From positions 1 to 26,336 of the forward strand of contig UQTM01000044.1 in assembly GCA_900544025.1 (NCBI GenBank): a stretch of DNA of 26,336 bases, written 5' to 3'. This DNA comes from an uncultured Odoribacter sp. (GTDB taxonomy: Bacteria > Bacteroidota > Bacteroidia > Bacteroidales > Marinifilaceae). How positions within the stretch are numbered: position 1 is the stretch's first letter; the number at the start of each line of letters is the position of its first letter. Position numbers and translations under genes: made by a program. Below, piece by piece: positions 8,478-15,979 of this stretch. A model generated the notes under the pieces. The model had not been told where the DNA came from. It saw only the letters and a program-made list of their open reading frames with translations, and ran no database searches.

Positions 8478-9596
8478 ATGCAAAGTTGGATAAAATATTT
8501 GCTTATTTTTTGTTTCGTATTGTCGGGTTGTCATAAAGACCATCCGGAACCGGTCCGCTGGGCAGACCGCACGGTGCTGGTTTATATGGTGGCGGAGAAT
8601 TCCCTGAACAGGTGGACGACCATAAATTTGGATAAAATGCTGAAAGCATTCCGGGGAGAGGGGAATCTGCTCGTTTATATAGACAACTATGAGGGAAAGC
8701 CCCGGTTGGTGAAATTGGTTATGAACGACAATGGAATCGCGAGTGCGGAAACCGTAAAGACTTATCAGGAACGGAACAGTGCGTCGCCCGATATATTGAA
8801 ACAAACGATCGATGAAGTGTGTCTGGAATATCCGGCATCGAGTTATGGCTTGGTGCTTTGGTCGCATGGAACGGGGTGGCTGCCGTCCACATTGAAATCC
8901 CGTGCTTTCGGTCAGGATGGAAATAATTGGATGGAGCTGAACGGATTGGTTTCGGCATTGCCCGACGATCGTTTCGATTTTATTTTGTTCGATGCCTGTT
9001 ATATGGGGTGCGTGGAAGTGGCTTATGCTTTGCGGAACAAAACGAAATACCTGATCTCGTCGCCCACTGAAATTTGGGAGGACGGTTTCCCGTATGATGA
9101 AGTTGTCGGGGATTGGTGGAGCGGAGAAGAAGCCTACCGGGAAATGTGCCGTAAATATTACGACTTTTATAATTCCCGCTCGGGAATTTATCAGTCGGGG
9201 ACGATTTCGTTAGTAAAAACCGGGAATATGGACGCTCTTGCGGAAGCTACCCGTGGTATTCTGGAAGGGAAGAATGAGCAAATCGCTGCTCTCGACAGGA
9301 GTGCGATTCAGCGAATCGACCGGACAGGCTCGCTGCACTGGAGCGAAATATTATATGATTTCGACGATTATATCAGCCGGCTTTCACCTACTGCGGAACA
9401 ATACGACACTTTTAGCCGGGAATTGAACCGGGTGATTCTATATGAAGCCCATACGGCCAGTTACGGGAATCAGATTTTCTACCAAAAATTTTGCGGGTTA
9501 AGCAGTTATATCCCCCAGAGCAAGCAAACGTGGCTGAATACTTTTTATTCCGGTTTGGAATGGACCAAGGCGGTTTACGGAGATCAAAGCGAATAG
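8478..9596 (+). CDS. Clostripain-family (C11) cysteine peptidase, lipoprotein
   Basis: A 372-residue predicted lipoprotein. A hydrophobic leader ends in the lipobox LSGC, with Cys18 as the lipidated residue, so the enzyme is exported and membrane anchored. The C11 peptidase core follows: the N-terminal strand RTVLVYMVAENSL (31-43), catalytic His130 in LVLWSHGTGW and catalytic Cys174 in FILFDACYMG, then ISSPTEIWEDGFPYD, also typical of the family. The His-Cys spacing of 44 residues resembles other Bacteroidales C11 enzymes. Relatives cleave after Arg or Lys, and some are activated by self-cleavage. The gene sits between glsB (divergent, 233 bases away) and glsA (convergent, 13-base overlap). 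No strong promoter was found for it; the best -7 match is TATTTTAG at 8440-8447. Substrates are unknown. Confidence 0.9.
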   Translation: MQSWIKYLLIFCFVLSGCHKDHPEPVRWADRTVLVYMVAENSLNRWTTINLDKMLKAFRGEGNLLVYIDNYEGKPRLVKLVMNDNGIASAETVKTYQERNSASPDILKQTIDEVCLEYPASSYGLVLWSHGTGWLPSTLKSRAFGQDGNNWMELNGLVSALPDDRFDFILFDACYMGCVEVAYALRNKTKYLISSPTEIWEDGFPYDEVVGDWWSGEEAYREMCRKYYDFYNSRSGIYQSGTISLVKTGNMDALAEATRGILEGKNEQIAALDRSAIQRIDRTGSLHWSEILYDFDDYISRLSPTAEQYDTFSRELNRVILYEAHTASYGNQIFYQKFCGLSSYIPQSKQTWLNTFYSGLEWTKAVYGDQSE

Positions 9597-10405
9597 ACCT
9601 TTTGTTTGATCGCTTCCGCCCATTCCATCGGTTTTTTACTTTTGTCGAGACTTTGCCAGGGGATAGGCTTTCCGATTTTGATAGAGAAAGATTGCCCTTG
9701 TTTCTTAAATGTTTCTTTGGGTAGGTAGAGCATTTCTAAATTGATATTCAAGTGTATTTTCTTGCGGAAATTGGCCAGGTTATAAAAGAAATCGGAATTC
9801 CTCCCTTCTATAAATATGGGCACGATATCCCGGTGGTATTGTATGGCTTTGGTGACAAAGCTTTTTTGCCATACCGGGTCTTGTATCACTCCGTTTGTCT
9901 TGCGGCTGACCATGCCTGCCGGAAACATAATCATCTGGCAATCGGAGGCATAGGCGTTTTCAATGGCGGTTACGGCATCTTTGGCGAGCGAGCCGTGTTT
10001 GTTTACCGCTAAAAATATGTTGTTCAGGTTTTTTAAGTTGAGCAGCAGGTCGTTTACCGGAAATTTCAAGTGAGGGTACTTCTGTCCTAAAAAAGAGATC
10101 AGGATAATACCGTCGGGACCTCCCAGAGGATGGTTGGCGACAAAAATGTATCTTCCGTCTGGGGCGGGAAGATTTTCCGCTCCTTCCACCCGGAAAGAAA
10201 CTTCTAGAAATTCAAGCATGCCATGGGCAAAATCGAGCCCTTTCCGGTCGCCGTATTTTTCTATAAAGTCGTTGATTTGATTTTGGCAAATGATCCGCTT
10301 CAAAAATGAATAGACAAAGCCGGGGATCAGGCGTGCCAGACGTGGATTTTTGCTTTTAAAGAGCTTTTCAATATATACGGGTTTCACTCTATCGTTATCT
10401 TCCAT
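9584..10405 (-). CDS. glsA: GlsA-like glycine-lipid O-acyltransferase (PlsC family)
   Basis: A 273-residue acyltransferase of the PlsC/LPLAT fold. It shows the catalytic NHx4D motif as NHPLGGPD (residues 91-98), FPAG (161-164) and FIEG (198-201), in family order. In Bacteroides, GlsA adds the second acyl chain to the 3-hydroxyl of the N-acyl glycine made by GlsB, giving the mature glycine lipid. Basic and hydrophobic N-terminal segments suggest peripheral membrane binding; no clear transmembrane anchor is seen. The last 13 bases overlap the convergent C11 peptidase gene. A -7 box (10491-10498) and a 16-base palindrome lie upstream. The presence of glsB just beyond the C11 gene makes GlsA more likely than a generic lysophospholipid acyltransferase. 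Confidence 0.86.
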   Translation of the reverse strand: MEDNDRVKPVYIEKLFKSKNPRLARLIPGFVYSFLKRIICQNQINDFIEKYGDRKGLDFAHGMLEFLEVSFRVEGAENLPAPDGRYIFVANHPLGGPDGIILISFLGQKYPHLKFPVNDLLLNLKNLNNIFLAVNKHGSLAKDAVTAIENAYASDCQMIMFPAGMVSRKTNGVIQDPVWQKSFVTKAIQYHRDIVPIFIEGRNSDFFYNLANFRKKIHLNINLEMLYLPKETFKKQGQSFSIKIGKPIPWQSLDKSKKPMEWAEAIKQKVYSL

Positions 10406-10490
10406 ACCTATTCTTTCTTTCGGGTCAAATGATATTGCCGGCGTAAAGCTGAAGGCAGCCGACTATGCCGGGGCTGAATTTAAGCCCGTA

Positions 10491-10498
10491 CAAAGATA
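10491..10498 (-). promoter_or_regulatory. Candidate -7 promoter element of glsA
   Basis: On the minus strand this reads TATCTTTG, a full match to TAnnTTTG. The -33 position is not well matched, which suits a promoter needing an activator. The predicted leader is about 80 bases. It lies in the 347-base gap 10406-10752, where I see no RNA gene. Confidence 0.48.
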
Positions 10499-10531
10499 AT
10501 TCAAATGGGTGGATTATGGTTTTCTATGAGG

Positions 10532-10547
10532 AAACAAATATTTGTTT
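10532..10547. promoter_or_regulatory. Perfect 16-base palindrome between divergent glsA and the TPR lipoprotein gene
   Basis: AAACAAATATTTGTTT is its own reverse complement over all 16 bases. It lies 33 bases beyond the glsA -7 box, roughly at -47 to -62 of that promoter, a usual place for an activator site. No regulator is identified. Confidence 0.45.
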
Positions 10548-10752
10548 TATGCGGATCGTTTTTATTTATGTATCCTGAAATAGAAAGAAAAATATGAATT
10601 TTCCGGGTCTATTTTGCTTGCAGGCAGCTAATTAATATGTCGCCGGGGCATCTTTGGCAGGATGTACGGAACTTTATAAATCTTTTTTCCGTTAAAGAGG
10701 TAGTTGAATGAAAACTAAATGGAACAAATAAGTTGAACTAAAAAAGAAAACT

Positions 10753-12438
10753 ATGAAACGTAAATTATTTCTGGCGGGCTTGGCTGCCGTTGCATTTTCT
10801 TTCGTGATGTCGGGATGTAATTCCATGAAGAAATTGCAGAAAGATGTCATTGAAACCGCGGTTGTCGGGCAGATCACCCCGATTCAATTGGAATCTGTGG
10901 AGGGAGTGATCAATTTTGAATATAAGATTGCTTTTGCTCCGAAGCAGTTCGATAAGAAGATGATCCTGAAGATCACCCCGAAAATGCAGTACGGGAACCA
11001 GATGCTGAATCTGACCCCGATGTTTTTACAGGGTGAAAGCGTGAAAGATGCAAATTATCCGGTGGTAAGCTATAAAACGCCTACGACCTATACTCAAAAA
11101 TTTTCTATGCCTTTCCGTGAAGGAATGCAGAATGGGGTGCTTTGGGCCGATATCGAAGCTATGAGAGGAAAGAAATCCTTTATGATGAGCCCTGTGATCC
11201 TGAACAAAAACGGCGTAAAGGTATGGCAGAGCTATCCGGTCAAGATCGACGGAGTGAGCTATGTGCCTGTGATGACCGAAACTTTCGTCACCGATGTTCC
11301 TGCTGAGAAAGTGGGTGTTGTCAGCGGATATGTGATGTTTCCGTTAGGAAAATCGGCGATCTCTACAGCAGAGCAGAATTCAGCCGTTATGTCACAGGCT
11401 GTGAAAGCTATGGATAAAGTTTTGGCCAACAAGGATGCGAAGATCACCAATATGTTTATTTACATATCCAACTCACCGGAAGGTGCAGAGCGTTTGAATA
11501 AGAGTTTGGCTAACAATCGTTTTAAATCCGCTAAAGCATTTTTTGAAAAAGATTTGCATTTGACGAATACCCCTATGGCTCGCGATCCGAAGTTTGTGGT
11601 GCAGCAAACGGTGGTAGAAAACTGGAATGGTTTATATATGCTGCTGGAAGACTCCAATATTAAAAATAAAGCCGAAATCATCCAGGCTTTGAAAGATGCT
11701 CCGAATGCTGCCCGCCGGAATACTTTACTGGATTCTTATACCAATAAAACCCCGGAATTGAAAGAAGTGATTCTGCCGATCCTGCGCCGTGCCGATTTCT
11801 TTGTATTCTATACTGTGCCCGATGTTGTGCAGGAACAAGGACAGATTACTTATTTTGTGCCTCAATTAACGGAAAAAACCCCGGCAGTAACCGCTCAAAC
11901 CAATTGGCAATTACTGAATGACCTGGCTGTTATGGCAATCGATATGAAAGATTACAAGAAAGCTCAGAAATTATTGGAGTCGGCTATTGCTTTGAAGCAA
12001 GACGCTACCGTCAATAACAATATGGGAATCATGTATGCTATGCAGGGCAATAAAGCAAAAGCCGCCGAAATGTTCGACAAGGCTAAGATCCGTAAAGAGG
12101 CCCGCTATAATATGGGATTGATTTTGTTACAGCAGGGAGATTACAGCAAAGCTATTTCTTATTTGAAAGAGATGCCGAATATCAACCTGGCTTATGCACA
12201 GATGATGAATAATGATAACCGTGGTGCTTTGGAAACCTTTAAGAAAATGAAGATGGACAATGCGATGGATTATTATATGATGGCTGTTGCCGCTGCCCGT
12301 GTAAAAAATACACAGGAAATGGCTATGGCTTTGCAGAAAGCCGTTCAGATGCAACCCGATTTGAAAAAATGGGCAGCAACCGATGTCGCTTTCTATCCTT
12401 ATAAAGGAGATGCTGTATATATGCAAATAGTGAAGTAA
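10753..12438 (+). CDS. TPR-containing lipoprotein with degenerate OmpA-like region, function unknown
   Basis: A 561-residue protein that I do not recognise by name. Residues 1-22 form a lipoprotein signal with lipobox MSGC (Cys22). The residues after Cys22 (NSMKKLQ) lack the acidic cluster of Bacteroidota surface-export signals, so a periplasm-facing outer-membrane lipoprotein is more likely. Residues 35-185 are strand-rich. Residues 188-275 (GYVMFPLGKSAIS, then ISNSPEGAERLNKSLANNRF) resemble an OmpA-type wall-binding fold in pattern but lack its usual HTDxxG motif. Residues 385-561 contain at least three TPR-like helix pairs (for example NNNMGIMYAMQGNKAKAAEM). Orientation is divergent from glsA. 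A UUCG-loop terminator follows. A scaffold role in the envelope is inferred from architecture only. Confidence 0.82.
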   Translation: MKRKLFLAGLAAVAFSFVMSGCNSMKKLQKDVIETAVVGQITPIQLESVEGVINFEYKIAFAPKQFDKKMILKITPKMQYGNQMLNLTPMFLQGESVKDANYPVVSYKTPTTYTQKFSMPFREGMQNGVLWADIEAMRGKKSFMMSPVILNKNGVKVWQSYPVKIDGVSYVPVMTETFVTDVPAEKVGVVSGYVMFPLGKSAISTAEQNSAVMSQAVKAMDKVLANKDAKITNMFIYISNSPEGAERLNKSLANNRFKSAKAFFEKDLHLTNTPMARDPKFVVQQTVVENWNGLYMLLEDSNIKNKAEIIQALKDAPNAARRNTLLDSYTNKTPELKEVILPILRRADFFVFYTVPDVVQEQGQITYFVPQLTEKTPAVTAQTNWQLLNDLAVMAIDMKDYKKAQKLLESAIALKQDATVNNNMGIMYAMQGNKAKAAEMFDKAKIRKEARYNMGLILLQQGDYSKAISYLKEMPNINLAYAQMMNNDNRGALETFKKMKMDNAMDYYMMAVAAARVKNTQEMAMALQKAVQMQPDLKKWAATDVAFYPYKGDAVYMQIVK

Positions 12439-12458
12439 GTTTGGGGAGAATTGAGAAG

Positions 12459-12490
12459 GGAGGGGGTATTCTTCGGGATACCCCCTTTTT
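12459..12490 (+). terminator. Intrinsic terminator with C(UUCG)G tetraloop after the TPR lipoprotein gene
   Basis: Stem GGGGGTAT with ATACCCCC (12462-12469 with 12478-12485) is extended inward by a T-G and a C-G pair around the stable loop TTCG (12472-12475), and is followed by five T residues. It begins about 20 bases after the stop codon. Confidence 0.88.
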
Positions 12491-12502
12491 ATGAAATGGA
12501 GA

Positions 12503-12550
12503 AATGAACTTATTTTGGAAATGTCCGTATAAGTTATACACAAGTTCATT
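12503..12550. promoter_or_regulatory. Nested dyads upstream of rubrerythrin, candidate operator
   Basis: An inner perfect dyad, GTATAA-G-TTATAC (12527-12539), lies inside a wider 9-base inverted repeat, AATGAACTT (12503-12511) with AAGTTCATT (12542-12550). Both lie within 62 bases of the rubrerythrin start. The TATAA half-sites recall Fur/PerR-type boxes, but their spacing differs from the classic PerR box, so the regulator is uncertain. Confidence 0.45.
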
Positions 12551-12564
12551 AAAATTCAGATATT

Positions 12565-13143
12565 ATGGAGAGATCAATCAAAGGTACCGAAACCGAGAAA
12601 AATTTATTGAAGGCATTTGCTGGGGAGTCACAGGCTAAAAACCGTTATACATTTTTTTCTAAAATAGCTAAAGAGGATGGTTATGAACAGATTGCCGGAA
12701 TATTTTATGAGACGGCTTTGCAGGAAGAGATGCATGCTAAGCGTTTTTTCAGTTATCTGGAGGGGGGGATGCTGGAGATTACGGCAGCTTATCCCGCAGG
12801 AGCTTTGCTGCAAACCCCCGAAAACCTGATAGAAGCGGCAGAGGGAGAGCATGATGAAGCTTTCAATCTTTATCCGTTGTTCGGACAGATTGCATCGGAC
12901 GAGGGCTTTAAAAAGATTGCCGCTACTTTTAAATATGTTTCCGAAGTGGAGAAAATGCATGAGCAGCGTTATTTGAAATTACTTGAAAATATCCGGAACG
13001 GCAAAATATTCGAACGTCCCGAGCCGGTGAGATGGTATTGCCGGAAATGCGGATATGTGCATGTAGGGACAACGCCTCCGGAGATATGCCCGTCGTGCCT
13101 GCATCCGAAAGCCTATTTCGAGTTATTCCCGGAAAATTATTGA
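12565..13143 (+). CDS. rbr: Rubrerythrin
   Basis: A 192-residue classical rubrerythrin: a four-helix diiron domain followed by a rubredoxin-type iron domain. The diiron ligands follow the family pattern: Glu21, Glu54 and His57 (EEMHAKR), Glu95 and Glu98 (EGEHDE), Glu129 and His132 (EVEKMHEQ). The C-terminal iron site uses Cys159, Cys162, Cys175 and Cys178 (CRKC and CPSC). Rubrerythrin reduces hydrogen peroxide to water in the cytoplasm of anaerobes, with electrons arriving through the rubredoxin-like centre. Dyads lie upstream and a clear terminator downstream, so it is probably transcribed alone as a stress gene. A flavodiiron protein, its common functional partner, is encoded about 3 kb away. 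Confidence 0.97.
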   Translation: MERSIKGTETEKNLLKAFAGESQAKNRYTFFSKIAKEDGYEQIAGIFYETALQEEMHAKRFFSYLEGGMLEITAAYPAGALLQTPENLIEAAEGEHDEAFNLYPLFGQIASDEGFKKIAATFKYVSEVEKMHEQRYLKLLENIRNGKIFERPEPVRWYCRKCGYVHVGTTPPEICPSCLHPKAYFELFPENY

Positions 13144-13175
13144 TTGTATTTGTGAGATTTTGATAAAAGAGTGGG

Positions 13176-13213
13176 AGTCCGTAAACCAGCATTGTCCGGT
13201 TTACGGATTTTTA
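13176..13213 (+). terminator. Intrinsic terminator of rubrerythrin
   Basis: Perfect 10-base stem TCCGTAAACC (13178-13187) with GGTTTACGGA (13198-13207) around a 10-base loop, followed by a T run. The T run ends two bases before the -33 box of the next promoter. Confidence 0.88.
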
Positions 13214-13214
13214 C

Positions 13215-13245
13215 TTTGTGAATGTGGCTTAATTCCATAAATTTG
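13215..13245 (+). promoter_or_regulatory. Bacteroidota promoter (-33/-7) of the PorE-like gene
   Basis: TTTG at 13215-13218, exactly 19 bases, then TAAATTTG at 13238-13245: a perfect consensus match. The predicted transcript starts near 13252, only about 15 bases before the TTG start codon at 13268. Confidence 0.75.
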
Positions 13246-13267
13246 TTGTGACTAAAAACAGAACATC

Positions 13268-15115
13268 TTGAAATATATTATTTTAATTTTTGCATTTACG
13301 ATAACAGGTGTCTTTAACGGATACGGACAACATTTTTTGAGTACGAACAAAAAAGCCGATAAGTTTTATCAGGAAGCCCGTTCGCTTTTTCGGGCGGGGG
13401 AGACGGAGAAAGCACGGAATATGCTGGAAAAAGCGGCGGTTTTGGATTCCGCTTTTTCAGCTTTGTATTTGTTGCGGGCGGATATGTTTCACAAGCAAGG
13501 CGATCGCACCGGGGAGATGAAAGCCATAGAGAAGGCTTTGTCGATCGATTCCCTGAAAGGATATGCTTATTATTTTATGGTGCTTGCCGATGGATACTTT
13601 GACCGGGGGGCTTACGAAACGGCGCAGAAATATTACCGTTTATACCTGGAACGGGATAAGCGGCTGACCGGGGCGATGCAGGTAAAAAAACGACTGGAAG
13701 ATTGTGCTTTTGCCTTGAAGGCTTTAAAGAATGAGGTGCGCAGGGAAACGGAATTGTATTTACAGTCGGAACGTCCCGTTTACTGGCCTTCGCTGGATGT
13801 TACGGGGAATACTTTGCTATATACGGAGCAGGTGGGCGACCGGGAGATGATGTGGATGCTACGGGACAGTGTGCGTTATCCCCTTGATTTTTACCCGGAG
13901 GGGAAGTGTGGCGCACCTTCTCTGACAGCCGACGGACAGATGATGTATTTTACCATGGTCGGCGGACAAGGGCGGAGTGATATTTATGTGGCTTACCGTG
14001 TTTCGGATAGTACCTGGTCGGTTCCCATTTCTTTGGGGGAGCCGGTCAATACAGACGGCTGGGAGGCTCAGCCTGCTATTTCTGCCGACGGAACCCGTTT
14101 ATTTTTCGCTTCAACCCGGGAGGGAGGACGCGGAGGGAGTGATATCTGGTATTCGCGGCTATTGCGCAGGGAATCGAATGGAATGCAGTATTGGTCTCAG
14201 CCGAGATGCCTGTATTTCAATACTCCGGGGGATGAAATGGCCCCTTTCCTATATTTCGATAATCAAACTTTATTTTTTGCTTCCGACGGTTATCCCGGTA
14301 TGGGACGGAAAGATATTTATAAGGTCGATTTAAATAAGGTGTCGGAACCGCAGCATATCGGTATCACCGTGAATACACAAGGAGACGAATTGGGATTTAT
14401 TGTGGATGCCAGCGGGCAATGGGGATATTTTTCTTCCGATGTCAGTGGGAGAAGGTGTATATATCGTTACCGGCTGGAGGATAGCCTGGCTTGTCCGCCT
14501 ACGGCATATATCCGTTTGCTGACGGAGAATGAAGCCGGGGAGGCGGTTTCGCCGGATTACCTGACGGTAGTTGCCGTGGAAAGCGGGGATACGCTGGCGT
14601 ATTATGACCGGGTGTATGCTCATAGCGATATGCTGGCTTGTGTGCCTGCGGAGACGTTGTTGCTGGTCGGGGCGATGAAAAAGGGGTATTTGTATTATTC
14701 CGATACCTTAGCCGTGAAGCCTGCCGGGCGGGAATATCCCCGGCAAAAAGTGGTCGTGCTGCGAAAAGTGGAAAAAGACCGTACTTTGGTGTTAAAAGGA
14801 GTGTTTTTCGATGTGGACGACTATCGTTTGAAACCGGAGTCGTACAATGAATTGCGGCAAGTGATGGAATTTATGCGACTGAATCCGGATGTAAAAATAG
14901 AAATATCCGGACATACGGATAATAGCGGCAGCGACGAGCACAATCGCAGGTTGTCGGAAGACCGGGCTTTTGAAGTGTATAAATATTTATTTTTGCACCG
15001 GATCGGTAAAGACCGGATGAGTTATAAAGGATATGGAAAAGATATACCTCTGGAATCGAACGATACGGAAGCAGGAAGAGCCGCGAACAGGCGTACGGAA
15101 ATACGTATAAAGTAA
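13268..15115 (+). CDS. TPR / beta-propeller (PD40) / OmpA-domain outer-membrane-associated protein, PorE-like architecture
   Basis: A 615-residue protein with a non-lipid signal peptide (hydrophobic stretch, then GYGQ near residue 20). Domain order: TPR repeats (about 30-130), a PD40/TolB-like propeller (about 170-400; blades marked by LSLTADG-type, ISADGTRLFFAS and FASDGYPGMGRKDIY motifs), a strand-rich segment (about 410-500, where regulatory-like domains often sit), and an OmpA peptidoglycan-binding domain (about 505-615; GVFFDVD, SGHTDNSGS, NRRLSEDRA, NRRTEIRI). This order matches PorE of the type IX secretion system, but related proteins occur without that system, so only the architecture is claimed. 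The start is TTG: an in-frame stop at 13253 excludes any upstream start, the signal peptide begins at once, and the promoter sits just ahead. birA follows after 11 bases. Confidence 0.88.
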   Translation: MKYIILIFAFTITGVFNGYGQHFLSTNKKADKFYQEARSLFRAGETEKARNMLEKAAVLDSAFSALYLLRADMFHKQGDRTGEMKAIEKALSIDSLKGYAYYFMVLADGYFDRGAYETAQKYYRLYLERDKRLTGAMQVKKRLEDCAFALKALKNEVRRETELYLQSERPVYWPSLDVTGNTLLYTEQVGDREMMWMLRDSVRYPLDFYPEGKCGAPSLTADGQMMYFTMVGGQGRSDIYVAYRVSDSTWSVPISLGEPVNTDGWEAQPAISADGTRLFFASTREGGRGGSDIWYSRLLRRESNGMQYWSQPRCLYFNTPGDEMAPFLYFDNQTLFFASDGYPGMGRKDIYKVDLNKVSEPQHIGITVNTQGDELGFIVDASGQWGYFSSDVSGRRCIYRYRLEDSLACPPTAYIRLLTENEAGEAVSPDYLTVVAVESGDTLAYYDRVYAHSDMLACVPAETLLLVGAMKKGYLYYSDTLAVKPAGREYPRQKVVVLRKVEKDRTLVLKGVFFDVDDYRLKPESYNELRQVMEFMRLNPDVKIEISGHTDNSGSDEHNRRLSEDRAFEVYKYLFLHRIGKDRMSYKGYGKDIPLESNDTEAGRAANRRTEIRIK

Positions 15116-15126
15116 AAGGTTTGAAT

Positions 15127-15867
15127 ATGGAAAAATATGAATTGAGCGGCTTTGATATTTTGGAGTTTGAGCAGGCGGGATCGACGAATACTTTGGCAGA
15201 GGAGTTGCCGAAAGAGGAACTGACGGATAAGAGTGTGGTTTTAACTTTCCGGCAGACGGGAGGACGCGGGCAGGCGGGTAATAAATGGGAAAGTACCCCG
15301 GGAAAGAATATTTCTATGACTGTGGTGTTTAAGCCGGTGAATCTGGATGCTGCCCGTCAGTTTGCCGTTTCAATGGTGATTGCCCTGGGATGCTGTGATT
15401 TTATCGGCCGTTATGTGGAAGGTTGCACGGTGAAATGGCCGAACGATGTTTATGTAGGCGACAAAAAAATGGTGGGAATCCTTATCGAACATACGATTAG
15501 CGGAACGAATATCGGCAGGTCGCTGTGCGGGGTGGGGGTAAATGTCAACCAGCAGGTGTTTGTGTCGGACGCTCCGAATCCGGTGTCTTTGGCCCAATTG
15601 CTGGGACATGAGTTACCGTTGCACGATGCGCTGGCCGAATTGCTGGAATGTATAGGAAAACGGTATGAACAGATATACAATTATCATTTATTGGAGCACG
15701 ATTTTGTAGAGGCTTTATACCGCCGTTACGGTGAATTCGAATGGGAGGATGAAACGGGCGTTTTCCGGGCTTCGATTGCCGGGGTGGATGAATACGGACG
15801 GCTGGTGCTGAGGGATTCCGAAGGAGCGGAAAGAGCCTATGGATTTAAAGAGGTGAAATATCGTTGA
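15127..15867 (+). CDS. birA: Biotin--[acetyl-CoA-carboxylase] ligase (BirA without DNA-binding domain)
   Basis: A 246-residue biotin protein ligase that makes biotinyl-AMP and transfers biotin to carboxyl-carrier proteins. Key motifs are STNTLAEE (19-26), the biotinyl-AMP loop GGRGQAGNKW (45-54; the usual form is GRGRxGRxW), KWPNDVYVGDKKMVGILIE (103-121) and GVGVNVN (135-141), followed by the small C-terminal SH3-like domain. It has no N-terminal winged helix, so it is a monofunctional group I ligase and not a repressor. A TTG lies in frame at 15121, but the ATG at 15127 is the better start. It follows the PorE-like gene by 11 bases and is probably co-transcribed with it. Confidence 0.95.
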   Translation: MEKYELSGFDILEFEQAGSTNTLAEELPKEELTDKSVVLTFRQTGGRGQAGNKWESTPGKNISMTVVFKPVNLDAARQFAVSMVIALGCCDFIGRYVEGCTVKWPNDVYVGDKKMVGILIEHTISGTNIGRSLCGVGVNVNQQVFVSDAPNPVSLAQLLGHELPLHDALAELLECIGKRYEQIYNYHLLEHDFVEALYRRYGEFEWEDETGVFRASIAGVDEYGRLVLRDSEGAERAYGFKEVKYR

Positions 15868-15922
15868 GTTGTCTTTGCAGGTGCATTATATTACGCTGCT
15901 CCCGTTGAATCAGGAATAAAAT

Positions 15923-15964
15923 AAAACATGGGAAAAAGAGCCAAATCTATTTCCCACGTTTTTT
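15923..15964. terminator. Bidirectional terminator between birA and the flavodiiron gene
   Basis: Inverted repeat AAAACATGGGAAA (15923-15935) with TTTCCCACGTTTT (15950-15962), one A-C mismatch, with T-rich tracts on both strands. It sits between two convergent genes. Confidence 0.82.
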
Positions 15965-15979
15965 ATGTAGCGAAGCCCG

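Noticed and set aside
10649..10656. CATCTTTG as a -7 box for the TPR lipoprotein gene
   Set aside because: The first conserved base is wrong and no TTTG lies 19 bases upstream.
13977..14333. Second plus-strand frame of 118 codons inside the PorE-like gene
   Set aside because: Out-of-frame with the propeller repeats, whose motifs are clear in the main frame; it is a shadow.
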